A stretch of DNA of 38,457 bases from JBAZJI01 sp964596325 (GCA_964596325.1 CAZQSQ010000007.1:1-38457), one strand, 5' to 3'. Positions 1 to 8,983 are shown, counted from the first letter of the stretch. The notes: generated by a model not told the origin, from the sequence alone. Numbers and translations are program-made.

Positions 1-1668
1 CGCGCCGCACAGCTCGCCCTTGATTACGCCAAAAATAATTTGCGAGTTAATGAGGCTAAAATCAAATCTAATACGCTATATGTTTTTAATAAGGCCAGCC
101 TAAATCCCAAAGCTGAAAACAAAGAATATTTGGCCTGGGAGGTAATCCTAAACGGTAAAAATGGTTTTAATTCTTACACGCTTTTTATTGATGCGACCAA
201 TGGCAAAATCATTCAAAAAATCAGCAATAATAAAACTATTACTCGCCGGGTCTATGACTGCAATGCCAGCAACTGGACTGCTGCTGACAGCTGCTGGATT
301 ACCAATCCCAATGATGCCAGCTTTAAGGGCCGGGAAGAAAACTCCGCGCGAGTAGGCGTGGCTGATGTTGATTTAGCCTACAACCTGCTAGAATCGGCCG
401 AAGCATATTTTAGGATTAATTTTGGAATGAGGGGCGCCAATAAAAAATATGGGACTGCTGCGCCCGAGTCCGGAGAAGCCAACATTTCTACCGCTTTTGC
501 CAGATCAGTTTTATTTGACGATGATGGAAAATATTTTTGCCCCAATGCTCAAGCCGGTTCTTCGGGCTTAGCGTTTTGCACTAGTACTGTAAATGCGGGA
601 ACCCTTGGCCATGAATACATGCATCGCGTAACCGAGTATTACGGGCCACAGCCCGCCCTGCCCTACACCGGGGAAAGCGGAGCGCTCGAAGAGGCAGTCT
701 CGGATATTTTTGGCCAAGCGGTGGAGAGGTCGATAAATGGTTTTAGTACTTGGAAAATTGGTCCCAACGTCGGCCCAATATGGCGTGATATTGCTAACCC
801 TGCCGCTACCCCCAATGTCGCGCATCCTGATTCATTGCAAGATGACAAATTCTATTGCGGCGATAATGATGGTTGGAGGGTGCATGTAAATAGTACACCA
901 ATCAGCCATATGGTTTATTTGCTCTCCAATGGCGGAACACTGAACGGCTGCCGGATAATGGCCATTGGCCAAACTAAGATAAATAAAATTTTGATGCGCG
1001 CTTGGATGCTTTATACTCCTAGCCCGGCCACCTTTAACCAATTTTATGATGGTATGCGCCTAGCTTGCGCCAGTTATTATGGAGCCAGAAGCAATGAATG
1101 CCAACAAGTCAGAGCCGCTATGCAAGCCGCTTTCCTTAATCAAAAAAGCCGCTGCGATGAAGATATGGTTGCTCCCACTGCTACCTGTGCTCTCGGAATA
1201 AAAACCGATGTCTTTGAACTTGCCAATAATGCCAAAATTACCATCCCCACTACTACCCGCTTAATAATTCCCAAACTCCCACCGACAACAAATACTTCTA
1301 CACCTTCTCAGCCACTTCCCTTGCCAACCCAACCGCTACCCCTACCAGAAATTTCTACCCCAACAACTGAAAAACAAACCCGCAACCCGTCTTTCGAGGC
1401 CACTCTATCGGGCACTAGTCCCTCCTTTACCGTGACTGGAAAAATCTCCAGCTTTGGCAATGCCAAGGGTTGCGGTGTGCCACGCCCGTTTGACCCGGTT
1501 ATCATTGCTTGGCGCGGAGGCAATGGTGGCACCAGTTTACCCAAAATCAATCCGGATAATACTTTCTCGGCCAATTACACCTACCCGCGCTTTACCGGAC
1601 CAATTGAAGTACGAATCACCGTGCATACCAGCTGCTATGGCAGCCTGACAAAAATTTTGAAACCGTAA
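1..1668 (+). CDS. Secreted M4-family (thermolysin-like) zinc metalloprotease, 5' partial
   Basis: The reading frame is open to the first base of the window, so the signal peptide and part of the propeptide lie outside. The first ~70 visible residues match a PepSY/FTP-type propeptide (YLAWEV and an FIDATNGKI strand). Counting from the TTG at 40, the zinc motif HEYMH lies at about residues 191-195, the downstream glutamate zinc ligand is in GALEEAVSDIFG (about 214-225), and the catalytic histidine region VHVNST is near 281-286. This is the full M4 active-site set, so activity is likely. After about residue 400 comes a Pro/Thr-rich linker (about 420-455), then a ~90-residue Ig-like tail with two cysteines. 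The product should be an extracellular endopeptidase, perhaps for nutrient scavenging or host contact (inference). A hairpin terminator follows directly. Confidence 0.9.
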   Translation, partial: RAAQLALDYAKNNLRVNEAKIKSNTLYVFNKASLNPKAENKEYLAWEVILNGKNGFNSYTLFIDATNGKIIQKISNNKTITRRVYDCNASNWTAADSCWITNPNDASFKGREENSARVGVADVDLAYNLLESAEAYFRINFGMRGANKKYGTAAPESGEANISTAFARSVLFDDDGKYFCPNAQAGSSGLAFCTSTVNAGTLGHEYMHRVTEYYGPQPALPYTGESGALEEAVSDIFGQAVERSINGFSTWKIGPNVGPIWRDIANPAATPNVAHPDSLQDDKFYCGDNDGWRVHVNSTPISHMVYLLSNGGTLNGCRIMAIGQTKINKILMRAWMLYTPSPATFNQFYDGMRLACASYYGARSNECQQVRAAMQAAFLNQKSRCDEDMVAPTATCALGIKTDVFELANNAKITIPTTTRLIIPKLPPTTNTSTPSQPLPLPTQPLPLPEISTPTTEKQTRNPSFEATLSGTSPSFTVTGKISSFGNAKGCGVPRPFDPVIIAWRGGNGGTSLPKINPDNTFSANYTYPRFTGPIEVRITVHTSCYGSLTKILKP

Positions 1669-1672
1669 ATTA

Positions 1673-1706
1673 TAATCCCCCTGCCAGTTGGCGGGGAGAT
1701 TATTTT
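1673..1706 (+). terminator. Rho-independent terminator after the M4 protease
   Basis: A GC-rich hairpin with TAATC/GATTA outer arms and a CCCC..GGGG core with an AGTT loop is followed by TTTT. It starts six bases after the protease stop codon. Confidence 0.7.
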
Positions 1707-1719
1707 AATAAGGTCTTTT

Positions 1720-2075
1720 ATCCAAATCCCTCTCTTCCTGATTGAAGAGGGATTCGCCTCTCGGTCGGCACGGTATTTATGTAGAGAGGGATTTACCAGC
1801 TCGCCTGCTGGCTCGCTGGTATAAATTTCAAATCCCTCTCTTTNNNNNNNNNNNNNNNNNNNNNNNNNNNNNNNNNNNNNNNNNNNNNNNNNNNNNNNNN
1901 NNNNNNNNNNNNNNNNNNNNNNNNNNNNNNNNNNNNNNNNNNNGGATTTACCAGCTCGCCTGCTGGCTCGCTGGTATAAATTTCAAATCCCTCTCTTTGT
2001 GCCAATTTGATGGCGGGATTCACTGCCGCGTCTGCTGACGCGCCAGTATAAATTTCGAATCCCTTTTCTACTCAT
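1720..2075. repeat. Cluster of palindromic repeats with tRNA T-arm-like ends
   Basis: This gene-free stretch holds several inverted units bounded by GAGAGGGATT on one side and AATCCCTCTC on the other. Unit 1784-1840 has an inner hairpin (ACCAG..TGCT..CTGGT) followed by ATAAATTTC. Unit 2015-2063 has the same plan with a different inner stem (CCGCGTC-TGCT-GACGCG) and the same ATAAATTTC. A third, simpler hairpin lies at about 1726-1755. The right ends read TTCAAATCCCTCTC or TTCGAATCCC, close to the T-loop and acceptor 3' half of the tRNA-Tyr that follows. No protein-coding signal is seen. Part of the cluster is duplicated around the N gap by assembly, so only one of the copies 1789-1843 and 1944-1998 is real. 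Confidence 0.75.
1844..1943. other. Assembly gap (100 N) flanked by a 55-bp duplicate
   Basis: The 55 bases before the gap (1789-1843) are identical to the 55 bases after it (1944-1998). This is an unmerged overlap between contig ends, so the true sequence is probably 155 bases shorter here with nothing missing. Confidence 0.9.
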
Positions 2076-2076
2076 A

Positions 2077-2114
2077 CCAATCAAAAAACGCCTTGAAGGC
2101 GTTTTTCTGATTGG
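2077..2114 (-). terminator. Bidirectional terminator downstream of tRNA-Tyr
   Basis: A near-perfect palindrome (CCAATCA...TGATTGG) encloses AAAAAACGCC-TTGA-GGCGTTTTT, with an A-run on one side and a T-run on the other. On the minus strand it directly follows the CCA end of tRNA-Tyr. It may also stop transcription entering from the repeat cluster on the plus strand. Confidence 0.85.
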
Positions 2115-2197
2115 TGGGCAGAGAGGGATTCGAACCCCCGTAGACCGAAGTCAACTGGTTTACAGCCAGTCCTATTTGGCCACTCTAGCATCTGCCC
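2112..2197 (-). tRNA. tRNA-Tyr (GTA anticodon), CCA encoded
   Basis: On the minus strand the acceptor arm GGGCAGA pairs with TCTGCCC. The anticodon arm ACTGG-CTGTAAA-CCAGT carries GTA (Tyr). A long variable arm typical of bacterial tRNA-Tyr follows, then the T-arm GGGGG-TTCGAAT-CCCTC, discriminator A, and an encoded CCA at 2112-2114. It lies 32 bases downstream of trmD and ends at a strong terminator. Confidence 0.97.
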
Positions 2198-2229
2198 GTT
2201 TTACAAATCAAAATATAACAATATTTTGG

Positions 2230-2934
2230 TTATTTTGCAATATCAGGGGAAAGTTTTTTGGATTTCCCTTCTTTCCACTCCTGGACTTTTTTGTGGTCCC
2301 CGGAAAGCAAAACCTTGGGCACTCGCCACTTCTTGCCCTCTTTAGTAATAAACACTTCCGGCCTTGTGTATTGCGGATATTCCAAAACTCTCTGGCCTTT
2401 CACCTTATTAAAAGATTCACTCTCCAGAGAATCACTTTTAATTACTCCCGGCATTAGCCTGGCAATAGAATCAACTACTACCATAGCCGGCAGTTCCCCA
2501 CCCGTTAAAACATATTCGCCGATAGAAATTTCCTCGTCGGCAATTTTCTCGGCCACGCGATTATCCACGCCTTCATAACGGCCGCAAATCATCACCAAGC
2601 GGTCATACTTGGCCCATTTCTTGGCCATATCCTGGTTAAACTTTTTGCCGTTGGCAGAAAATAAAATTATTCTCGTTTTCTTGTCTTTGTCTTTGGCAAT
2701 TTCTTTTTTGATATCCTCAACCGCCAAATAAATCTGCTCCAATTTCAAAATCATGCCCGCCCCGCCGCTATAGGGATGGTCGTCTACTGATTTATAATTA
2801 TCCGTAGAATATTGTCTCAAATCCCAAGGCTTAATGGCAATTTTTCCCATTTTTTGCGCACGCAAAACAATGCTCGTATTAAAATACGAATCGAATATCT
2901 GCGGGAAAATTGTCACAATATCGAATTTCAACAT
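2230..2934 (-). CDS. trmD: tRNA (guanine-N1)-methyltransferase TrmD
   Basis: The 234-residue protein begins MLKFDIVTIFPQIFD, the typical SPOUT N-terminus of TrmD. It makes m1G37 in tRNAs using S-adenosylmethionine, which prevents +1 frameshifting. Diagnostic motifs are DDHPYSGGAGM (about 52-62), ICGRYEGVDNR and the knot segment EYVLTGGELPA with VPGVI-like MPGVIK. Length is close to the usual 230-255. It follows rpsP and khpA on the same strand, as in many bacteria, but a strong hairpin (2963-3000) separates it from khpA, so it probably also has its own promoter. A TATATT sequence lies 7 bases before the ATG with no SD, suggesting a leaderless transcript. Confidence 0.97.
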   Translation of the reverse strand: MLKFDIVTIFPQIFDSYFNTSIVLRAQKMGKIAIKPWDLRQYSTDNYKSVDDHPYSGGAGMILKLEQIYLAVEDIKKEIAKDKDKKTRIILFSANGKKFNQDMAKKWAKYDRLVMICGRYEGVDNRVAEKIADEEISIGEYVLTGGELPAMVVVDSIARLMPGVIKSDSLESESFNKVKGQRVLEYPQYTRPEVFITKEGKKWRVPKVLLSGDHKKVQEWKEGKSKKLSPDIAK

Positions 2935-2962
2935 TTGCTTAAATATAACTTATTACCCTTAA

Positions 2963-3000
2963 GAATAAAACAACCCCAGCAATAACTGGGGTGGTTTTAT
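2963..3000 (-). terminator. Hairpin terminator between khpA and trmD
   Basis: An AATAAAACAACCCCAG / CTGGGGTGGTTTTATT inverted repeat encloses a six-base loop, with U-rich flanks in both directions. It lies after the khpA stop and before trmD, so it may end or attenuate the ribosomal operon transcript. Confidence 0.8.
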
Positions 3001-3009
3001 TGTTAGAAA

Positions 3010-3327
3010 TTATATATTCAGATCGTCCAAACTTGGCTTTGGAGCATCATCGTGCTTGCGGGGACCTCTGCCACCTTCGGGTTCCTCAATCTTGAGATTA
3101 ACCCTTGCATGGTTGCGCAGACCCACAATGCGGACCAAGGTCCTAATGGCCTTGGCAGTGGAACCTTGCCTTCCGATCAACTGTCCCATATCTTCGGGAT
3201 TACACTTGAGCGTGAGCAAAACCCCCATCTCGTCTACATCCCTGCCGATTTTAACATCTTCGGGATGGTCAACCAGAGTCTTTACGATAAACTCCAGAAA
3301 TTCCTGGTCGTTCACGTTTTTTGTCAT
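3010..3327 (-). CDS. khpA: KH-domain RNA-binding protein (KhpA/YlqC family)
   Basis: The 105-residue protein carries a single type II KH fold. The signature segment is MGQLIGRQGSTAKAIRTLVR (about residues 47-66), containing the GxxG loop (GRQG) that contacts RNA. The N-terminus (FLEFIVKTLVDHPEDV) matches KhpA, which in other bacteria pairs with KhpB and binds many RNAs. The C-terminal ~25 residues are charged and Gly/Pro-rich, a short disordered tail. Its place between rpsP and trmD is a classic location (usually rpsP-khpA-rimM-trmD). No rimM is present here. Confidence 0.92.
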   Translation of the reverse strand: MTKNVNDQEFLEFIVKTLVDHPEDVKIGRDVDEMGVLLTLKCNPEDMGQLIGRQGSTAKAIRTLVRIVGLRNHARVNLKIEEPEGGRGPRKHDDAPKPSLDDLNI

Positions 3328-3360
3328 GTTCTGAAATATGGTTATTTACTATCGACCTTT

Positions 3361-3380
3361 GTATTAACAATGGTTAATAC
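3361..3380. promoter_or_regulatory. Perfect inverted repeat upstream of khpA
   Basis: GTATTAAC and GTTAATAC are separated by four bases, inside the 104-base spacer between rpsP and khpA. It could be a small RNA hairpin or an operator-like site. No U-run follows, so it is not an obvious terminator. Confidence 0.45.
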
Positions 3381-3431
3381 GCAAATCAAATCAATCAGCA
3401 ATCAGGTATCACGGACAGAAAAAATCGGGGA

Positions 3432-3728
3432 TTATTTAGCTTCTTCCCCTTCTTTCTTCTTCGGTTGCTTATGCGAGGCTTTCTTCTTGGCATCAATCAA
3501 TTTCTCGGCTACTAATGCATTGTGCACCGTATCAGAAACTGTGGCGCCTTGGGAGAGCCAGTGCTTAACCCTTTCAATATTCAACTTTCTCTCTTTGGTC
3601 TTGGGGTTATAGTATCCCAATTCCTCCAGAAATTTGCCGGACTTGGCAGACCTGCGTTTATCAGTGACTACTATCTTGAAAAACGCGCTGTTTTTCTTGC
3701 CAACCCGAATATATCTGATATTCAGCAT
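3432..3728 (-). CDS. rpsP: 30S ribosomal protein S16
   Basis: The 98-residue protein starts MLNIRYIRVGKKNSAFFKIVV and contains SGKFLEELGYYNPKTKE and the VKHWLSQGATVSDTV helix, all hallmarks of S16. It is part of the 30S body. The last ~20 residues form a Lys/Glu-rich tail. The start ATG lies 46 bases after the rnc stop. No SD is evident. Confidence 0.97.
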   Translation of the reverse strand: MLNIRYIRVGKKNSAFFKIVVTDKRRSAKSGKFLEELGYYNPKTKERKLNIERVKHWLSQGATVSDTVHNALVAEKLIDAKKKASHKQPKKKEGEEAK

Positions 3729-3774
3729 ATTATTTTTCAGTGTAGATATTTTGTAGCATTAAATGCAAAATAAA

Positions 3775-4506
3775 TCAAGACCCACGGCCATGCCATCCCT
3801 TGGCCCGAAACCCGGCTTGGGCAGCAGCCTCCTCGGCTTCCTTTTTAGACATGCCCTGCCCGGTAGCAATCTCCTCTTCTCCCAAATACAGGCCAACCTT
3901 AAAATGCTTATCGTGATCTGGCCCCCATTCTTCCAAAACTTTATAAACCGGCGTCAGCTTTTCAATTTCTTGGGCCTTTTCTTGAAAATGGCTTTTGGCA
4001 TCAATAAAAGAACCATTGGCAATAATCTCCTGTAATTCCTTTTTGATTAATTCTTTTTCAATGAGCCGGCGGCAAGGCTCAATGCCTTGGTCTAAAAATA
4101 AAGCTCCGATATAAGATTCAAAAGTATTGGCCAAAATAAAAACCCGCGCCTTACCGGTGTCTTTTTGCTCACCCTTGCTCAAAAGCAAATAATTTTCAAA
4201 ATTCAATTCCGTGGATTTTTTTGCCAACATCATGGAATTTACCAAAGAAGAGCGCCACACGGTCAGAGTGCCTTCATTTTCATTGGGATAATGCGAGTAT
4301 AAATATTGCGTAACCACCAATTCCAAAACCGCATCACCTAAAAATTCGAGGCGTTCATTGTGCGGCAAATGCATCCATTCGTTTTCATTCAAAAATGATC
4401 GGTGGATAAAAGCAGCGACAAGCAGCTCCTTATTTTGAAAATTAATCCCCAAAGAATCCTCCAGATTCTTAAATTTTACCAATAAATTTTCGAAATTATT
4501 ATTCAT
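3775..4506 (-). CDS. rnc: Ribonuclease III
   Basis: The start chosen is the ATG at 4506, giving 243 residues. An upstream extension to 4614 would only translate the charged nusB tail region in another frame. The RNase III signature NERLEFLGDAVLEL (about residues 50-63) contains the metal-binding Glu and Asp. The second acidic pair lies in ANTFESYIGALFLDQG. A C-terminal double-stranded RNA-binding domain follows, with GQGMSKKEAEEAAAQAGF near the end. It cleaves double-stranded RNA in rRNA and mRNA processing. The start overlaps the nusB stop by 8 bases, indicating translational coupling. Confidence 0.96.
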   Translation of the reverse strand: MNNNFENLLVKFKNLEDSLGINFQNKELLVAAFIHRSFLNENEWMHLPHNERLEFLGDAVLELVVTQYLYSHYPNENEGTLTVWRSSLVNSMMLAKKSTELNFENYLLLSKGEQKDTGKARVFILANTFESYIGALFLDQGIEPCRRLIEKELIKKELQEIIANGSFIDAKSHFQEKAQEIEKLTPVYKVLEEWGPDHDKHFKVGLYLGEEEIATGQGMSKKEAEEAAAQAGFRAKGWHGRGS

Positions 4507-5077
4507 CTTCGTTTTCCTCTTCTTCCTCGCCCTCTTTTTTGGCTTTTCTGGCCGTCTTCTTCTTGGCGGTTTTCTTGGCCTTTTTGGGCTTATCCCCTTC
4601 CTCGCCAGCCTCATCCTCCTCGGGCGGCTCCAAGGTTTCGCCCTTGGCCTTGGCTACTTCTTCGAGTTGTTTATAAACCGTGCCTAAAACGCCGTTAATA
4701 AAACGGCCCGAAGATTCTTCTCCGAACATTTTTCCGAGTTCAATGGCTTCATTAATAGCCACCTTAGGCGGGACGGCCTTGCGGTCTCCCATGACCAGCT
4801 CATATAAGCCGATTCTTAAAACATTGCGGTCTACTACCGAAATTTGATCAACTGGCCAGAGCGGCGCGGTCTTGGCGATAATCTCATCAAGCTCGGTAAG
4901 GTTATCGGCAATATGATGCGACAGCTCATAAACAAAATCCGTTTCTTTGAGCCCGGGGCCGAACTCCTCGATGTTGTGTTTAATTATCTCGTCGAGTAGC
5001 TCGGATTTTTTTCCACGGAAGTCCCATTCGAAAAGGGATTGCATTGCTATTGATCTTGCAAGGTGCCTTGATGCCAT
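4499..5077 (-). CDS. nusB: Transcription antitermination factor NusB with charged C-terminal tail
   Basis: Residues 1 to about 143 match NusB: MASRHLARSIAMQSLFEWDF at the start, then VDRNVLRIGLYEL and PPKVAINEAIELGKMFG with SGRFINGVLG. NusB with NusE (S10) binds boxA in rRNA transcripts to promote antitermination. The final ~48 residues are an Ala/Lys/Glu-rich low-complexity tail absent from typical NusB (about 140 residues), so the protein is 192 residues long. It follows rpmF by 36 bases and overlaps rnc by 8. Confidence 0.95.
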   Translation of the reverse strand: MASRHLARSIAMQSLFEWDFRGKKSELLDEIIKHNIEEFGPGLKETDFVYELSHHIADNLTELDEIIAKTAPLWPVDQISVVDRNVLRIGLYELVMGDRKAVPPKVAINEAIELGKMFGEESSGRFINGVLGTVYKQLEEVAKAKGETLEPPEEDEAGEEGDKPKKAKKTAKKKTARKAKKEGEEEEENEDE

Positions 5078-5113
5078 AAGTAAAGAACTAATTTAGATGC
5101 GAAGAAGGGTCTT

Positions 5114-5353
5114 TTATTCACCCTTCTTGTTGGCGAGTTCTGCCTCTTTCGCTTTCTTTTGCTTTTTATCCAGCTTCTTTAGCACGTCTATGACCTGCCT
5201 GCCTTTGTAGGTTCCGCAGTTGGGGCACACTGTGTGCATCATCGCGTCTTTGCCGCACTTGGGGCATTTCTGAGTTTTGGGGCTAGCAAGCCTCAAATTA
5301 CCTCTCCTCTTGCCTTGGCGGGAACTGGTAAGCCTTCTTTTTGGTGTTGCCAT
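5114..5353 (-). CDS. rpmF: 50S ribosomal protein L32 (zinc-ribbon form)
   Basis: The 79-residue protein begins MATPKRRLTSSRQGKRR, typical of L32. It has two zinc-knuckle pairs, CPKCGK (about 30-35) and CPNCGT (about 44-49), so this is the zinc-containing (C+) form. A Lys-rich ~20-residue tail extends the usual length of about 57-60. It is the first gene of the operon. A -10 box six bases before the ATG and no SD suggest a leaderless mRNA. Confidence 0.96.
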   Translation of the reverse strand: MATPKRRLTSSRQGKRRGNLRLASPKTQKCPKCGKDAMMHTVCPNCGTYKGRQVIDVLKKLDKKQKKAKEAELANKKGE

Positions 5354-5359
5354 ACTGTT

Positions 5360-5387
5360 ATTCTATCTTATTTTTGGAATTTTCCAA
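5360..5387 (-). promoter_or_regulatory. Putative promoter of the rpmF operon, leaderless
   Basis: On the minus strand TTGGAA, a 16-base spacer and TAGAAT end six bases before the rpmF ATG. A transcription start would fall at or next to the start codon. Confidence 0.55.
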
Positions 5388-5539
5388 TCAAGCTAACTTA
5401 ACATAAAAACCAAAAAAGCGCAAGGGTATAAGCTTAAAATCGGAAGTTCTAAAACCCGAATAAACTTCCAAGGCAGGAAAACAGCATTATTAAACTAGAA
5501 GATATTATTACCACGCCATCAAAAAGCTCTTTTGCAATA

Positions 5540-5568
5540 TTGGCTGACATCTCGATTGGCGGTATAAT
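5540..5568 (+). promoter_or_regulatory. Putative promoter of dnaE, leaderless
   Basis: TTGGCT, a 17-base spacer and a perfect TATAAT (5563-5568) end six bases before the dnaE ATG. There is no SD. The rest of the 5388-5539 spacer holds only a 7-bp inverted repeat (GGAAGTT/AACTTCC at 5442-5469). Confidence 0.6.
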
Positions 5569-5574
5569 TGCCCT

Positions 5575-8500
5575 ATGAAGTTCACTCACCTTCACGTCCA
5601 CTCACACTATTCCCTTTTAGATGGCCTCTCCCAAATCCCAAACATGGTCAAATATGCCAAGTCTTTGGGCATGGATTCTCTGGCCATTACCGACCATGGC
5701 GTCATGTATGGCGCAGTAGAATTTTACAATGAATGCAAGAAGCAAGGCATAAAACCCATTATTGGCTGCGAAGTTTACGTAGCCCAGGAAAGCAGATTTC
5801 TCAAACGCCCCAATATCGATAATGTCCGCCACCACATGATCCTTTTGGCTAAAGATGCGCAAGGCTATAAAAATCTTTCCAAAATCGTTACCAAAGGCCA
5901 CCTTGAAGGATATTACTACAAACCCAGAATTGATGAAGAACTGCTTTTTGAGCACGCCAAGGGAATCATTTGCTTAACTGCCTGTATCCAAGGAAAAATC
6001 CCCCAACAGATTTTAACCAAAGATCTAGAAGGCGCGCGCGCCACGGCCAAAAAATATTTGGAGGTATTTGGCAAAGATAACTTTTATTTGGAGCTCCAGC
6101 ACCATGCAAGCATTCCCGGACAAAAAGTGGTTAATGNNNNNNNNNNNNNNNNNNNNNNNNNNNNNNNNNNNNNNNNNNNNNNNNNNNNNNNNNNNNNNNN
6201 NNNNNNNNNNNNNNNNNNNNNNNNNNNNNNNNNNNNTTTTATTTGGAGCTCCAGCACCATGCAAGCATTCCCGGACAAAAAGTGGTTAATGATGAGCTTA
6301 TAAAAATCGGCCAAGAGCTCGGCATTGGCTTAGTAGCCACTAACGACAGCCATTATTTGCACAAAGATGACGACAAGGCCCAAGATGTTTTAATGTGCAT
6401 TTCTACTGGCACCAAGCTTTCCGAAACCGACAGGCTCACCATGCTCGGAGATGATTTTTCCCTCAAATCCGGCGAGCAGATGGCGCAAGAGTTTGCCCAT
6501 GTACCAGAAGCGATTTCTAATACCCAAAAAATTGTCGACTCCTGCACTTTTGAATTTGAGCTCGGAAAATATAAACTTCCGCACCTTGCCCTGCCCGACA
6601 ATAAAAGCCAAAACGATTATTTGAAAGAGCTCTGCGACCAGGGCTTAAAAGAGCGCGGGTTAGATAAAGACGAGCGCGCTATTAAGCAGCTTGATTATGA
6701 GCTGGGCGTCATTTACCAAACTGGTTTTGCCTCCTACTTTTTGATTGTGGCCGACTTTGTGAACTGGGCAAAAAATAATGGGATTGTCGTGGGTCCAGGC
6801 CGTGGCTCAGCTGCTGGCGCGCTGGTGACGTACTTGATGAAGATTACCGATATCAACCCATTTGATTACAATTTGCTCTTTGAAAGATTTCTAAACCCCG
6901 AGCGCATTTCCATGCCTGATATTGATTTAGACTTTGCTGATGAAAGGCGCGACGAGGTTATCCGCCACGTAGAAGAAACTTACGGCAAGAACAACGTTGC
7001 CCAGATTATCACCTTTGGAACCATTGCCGCCAGGGTTGGCATCCGCGATGTCGGCCGGGTTATGGATTACCCATACAGCTACTGCGACAAACTCGCCAAG
7101 CTCGTTCCCCAATTTAAGAACTTAAAAGAGACTTTGGCCGAAGTTACGGAGTTCAAGCAGATCTATGACACTGACCCCCAAGCCAAAACTCTCATTGATA
7201 TGGCGATGCGCGTGGAAGGCGTGGCGCGCCATGCCGGGACACACGCTTGCGGTGTGGTAGTTTCCCCTGTGCCTTTGGATGAGTACATTCCTTTGCAATT
7301 TTCCGCCCAAAACGAAAATATCGTGGTCACACAGTATGAAATGACCATTATTGAAAAATTAGGCTTTTTGAAAGTGGACTTTTTGGGCTTGCGCAACTTA
7401 ACGGTTATCGAGCACACTCTAGAGCAAGTAGAAGCCAAGTACGACACAAAGCTTGATATGTCCAAAATCCCACTCGACGATGCTGCCACTTTTAAGCTAT
7501 TGCAAGAAGGCCATACCACCTCTGTTTTCCAATTGGAGTCCGAGGGCATGAAGCGCTATCTAAAACAGCTTAAGCCTACGGTTATGGAAGATATCATCGC
7601 TATGAACGCGCTTTATCGCCCAGGGCCAATGCAATTCATCCCCACCTATATTGCCCGCAAAAACGGCCAAGAAAAAACCACCTACCTGCACCCCAAGCTG
7701 GAGCCAGTACTCAAAAATACTTACGGCCTGGCCATTTACCAAGAGCAGATCATGCAAATCTCCCAAGTTATTGCCGGCTTTACTTTGGGTGAAGCAGACA
7801 CTTTGCGCAAAGCTATCGGCAAAAAAATTATGGATCTTTTGATGGCCCAACGCGAAAAATTCATTGCCGGCGCGCTGAGAAATAATGTCAGCCAAAGCAT
7901 AGCCCAAGAGATCTGGGAATGGATTATGCCTTTTGCCTCTTATGGCTTTAATAAATCGCACGCGGCCTGCTACGCCACTATTGCCTACCAAACCGCCTAC
8001 CTTAAAGCCCACTACCCGGCCGAGTATATGGCCGCAGTACTTAACTCAGAATCCAATGATGTAGAACGCATTTCCTTTTTAATTGAAGAATGCAAAGACA
8101 TGGGCATTGAGGTTCTGGCCCCAGATATAAACGAATCATTTAAGGATTTTGCCGTGTCCAGTGAAATGAAAATCCGCTTTGGCATTGGCGCAATCAAAAA
8201 CGTCGGCGACAAAGTGGCCGAAGGAATCGTAGCGGAGCGCCAAAAAAACGGCGCCTTCAAAACCATTACTGATTTTGTCACCCGCTTGGATATCAAGCTT
8301 TTGAACAAAAAATCCATGGAATCCATGATTAAGGCGGGAGTTTTTGACAGCTTAGAAGAGCGCAACAAACTTTTGCAGAACTTGGAAAAAATGCTTGAGC
8401 ATGCACGCGCTGAAGAAAAAGCCAAACAATCCGCCCAGCAGGGGCTCTTTGGCAGCGGTTCCTACAAAGCCAAACAAGTTTCTTTGGATGATTGCCCACC

Positions 8501-8963
8501 CTCCAATAAACAGCAAAACTTAACTTGGGAAAAAGAATTATTAGGCCTTTATGTTTCGGGCCATATCTTGGAAAAATACCGCAAGACATTAGAGAAGCGC
8601 GCCATTCCGATTGCCAAAGTTTGCAAAGAACTGACCAATGATGAGCCGGTAAACTTTTTCACCGCCGGCTTCGAAAAGCGCATTATGGAGGGCAGCACGG
8701 TCAAAGTGGCCGGCGTCATCCATAAAATGAAAAAAATAATCACCAAGAACGGCAAGGCCATGCTCTTTGTGGAAGTAGAAGACTTGACCAGTAAAATAGA
8801 AGTGATCGCCTTCCCGAAAATCTTGGAAGCCAAACCTGAAGTTTTCAAAGACAATAATATTATCTTGGTTTCCGGCAAAGCGGATAATAAAGATGGCGTG
8901 CCCAAAATTATTGCCAATGATGTCATCTCATTAGTAAAGCCCGAAGATATGCAGCAGGCATAA
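5575..8963 (+). CDS. dnaE: DNA polymerase III alpha subunit (interrupted only by an assembly gap)
   Basis: This is the replicative polymerase catalytic subunit. The N-terminal PHP domain starts HLHVHSHYSLLDGL with ITDHGVMYG and GCEVYV. The catalytic palm motif PDIDLDFADERR falls at about residues 396-407 after collapsing the duplicated 55 bp. FGTIAARVGIRDVGR, HAGTHACGVVV and LFQLES-type (VFQLESEGM) motifs follow. The C-terminal ~120 residues form the OB-fold (VAGVIHKMKKIITKNGK). The 100-N gap at 6137-6236 lies inside the PHP region. Removing 155 bases (gap plus one repeat) restores one frame of 1,077 residues, a normal length for short DnaE1 enzymes. The PHP residues look intact (HxH, DH), so proofreading by this domain is possible. 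Confidence 0.96.
6137..6236. other. Assembly gap (100 N) inside dnaE, flanked by a 55-bp duplicate
   Basis: Bases 6082-6136 and 6237-6291 are identical over 55 positions, and both are in the dnaE frame. Collapsing them rejoins the gene without loss, so this is an artefact of joining contigs that share a 55-base overlap. Confidence 0.95.
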
Positions 8964-8983
8964 TAAATTCGAGACCACAAACA

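Noticed and set aside
1720..2075. CRISPR array
   Set aside because: Units are palindromic, unequal in size and spacing, with no unique spacers of constant length and no cas genes.
2015..2075. A second tRNA gene on the plus strand
   Set aside because: Only a T-arm and 3'-end resemblance is present; there is no D-arm, anticodon arm or acceptor partner.
3052..3612. 186-residue plus-strand frame
   Set aside because: Antisense shadow of khpA and rpsP, which are unmistakable.
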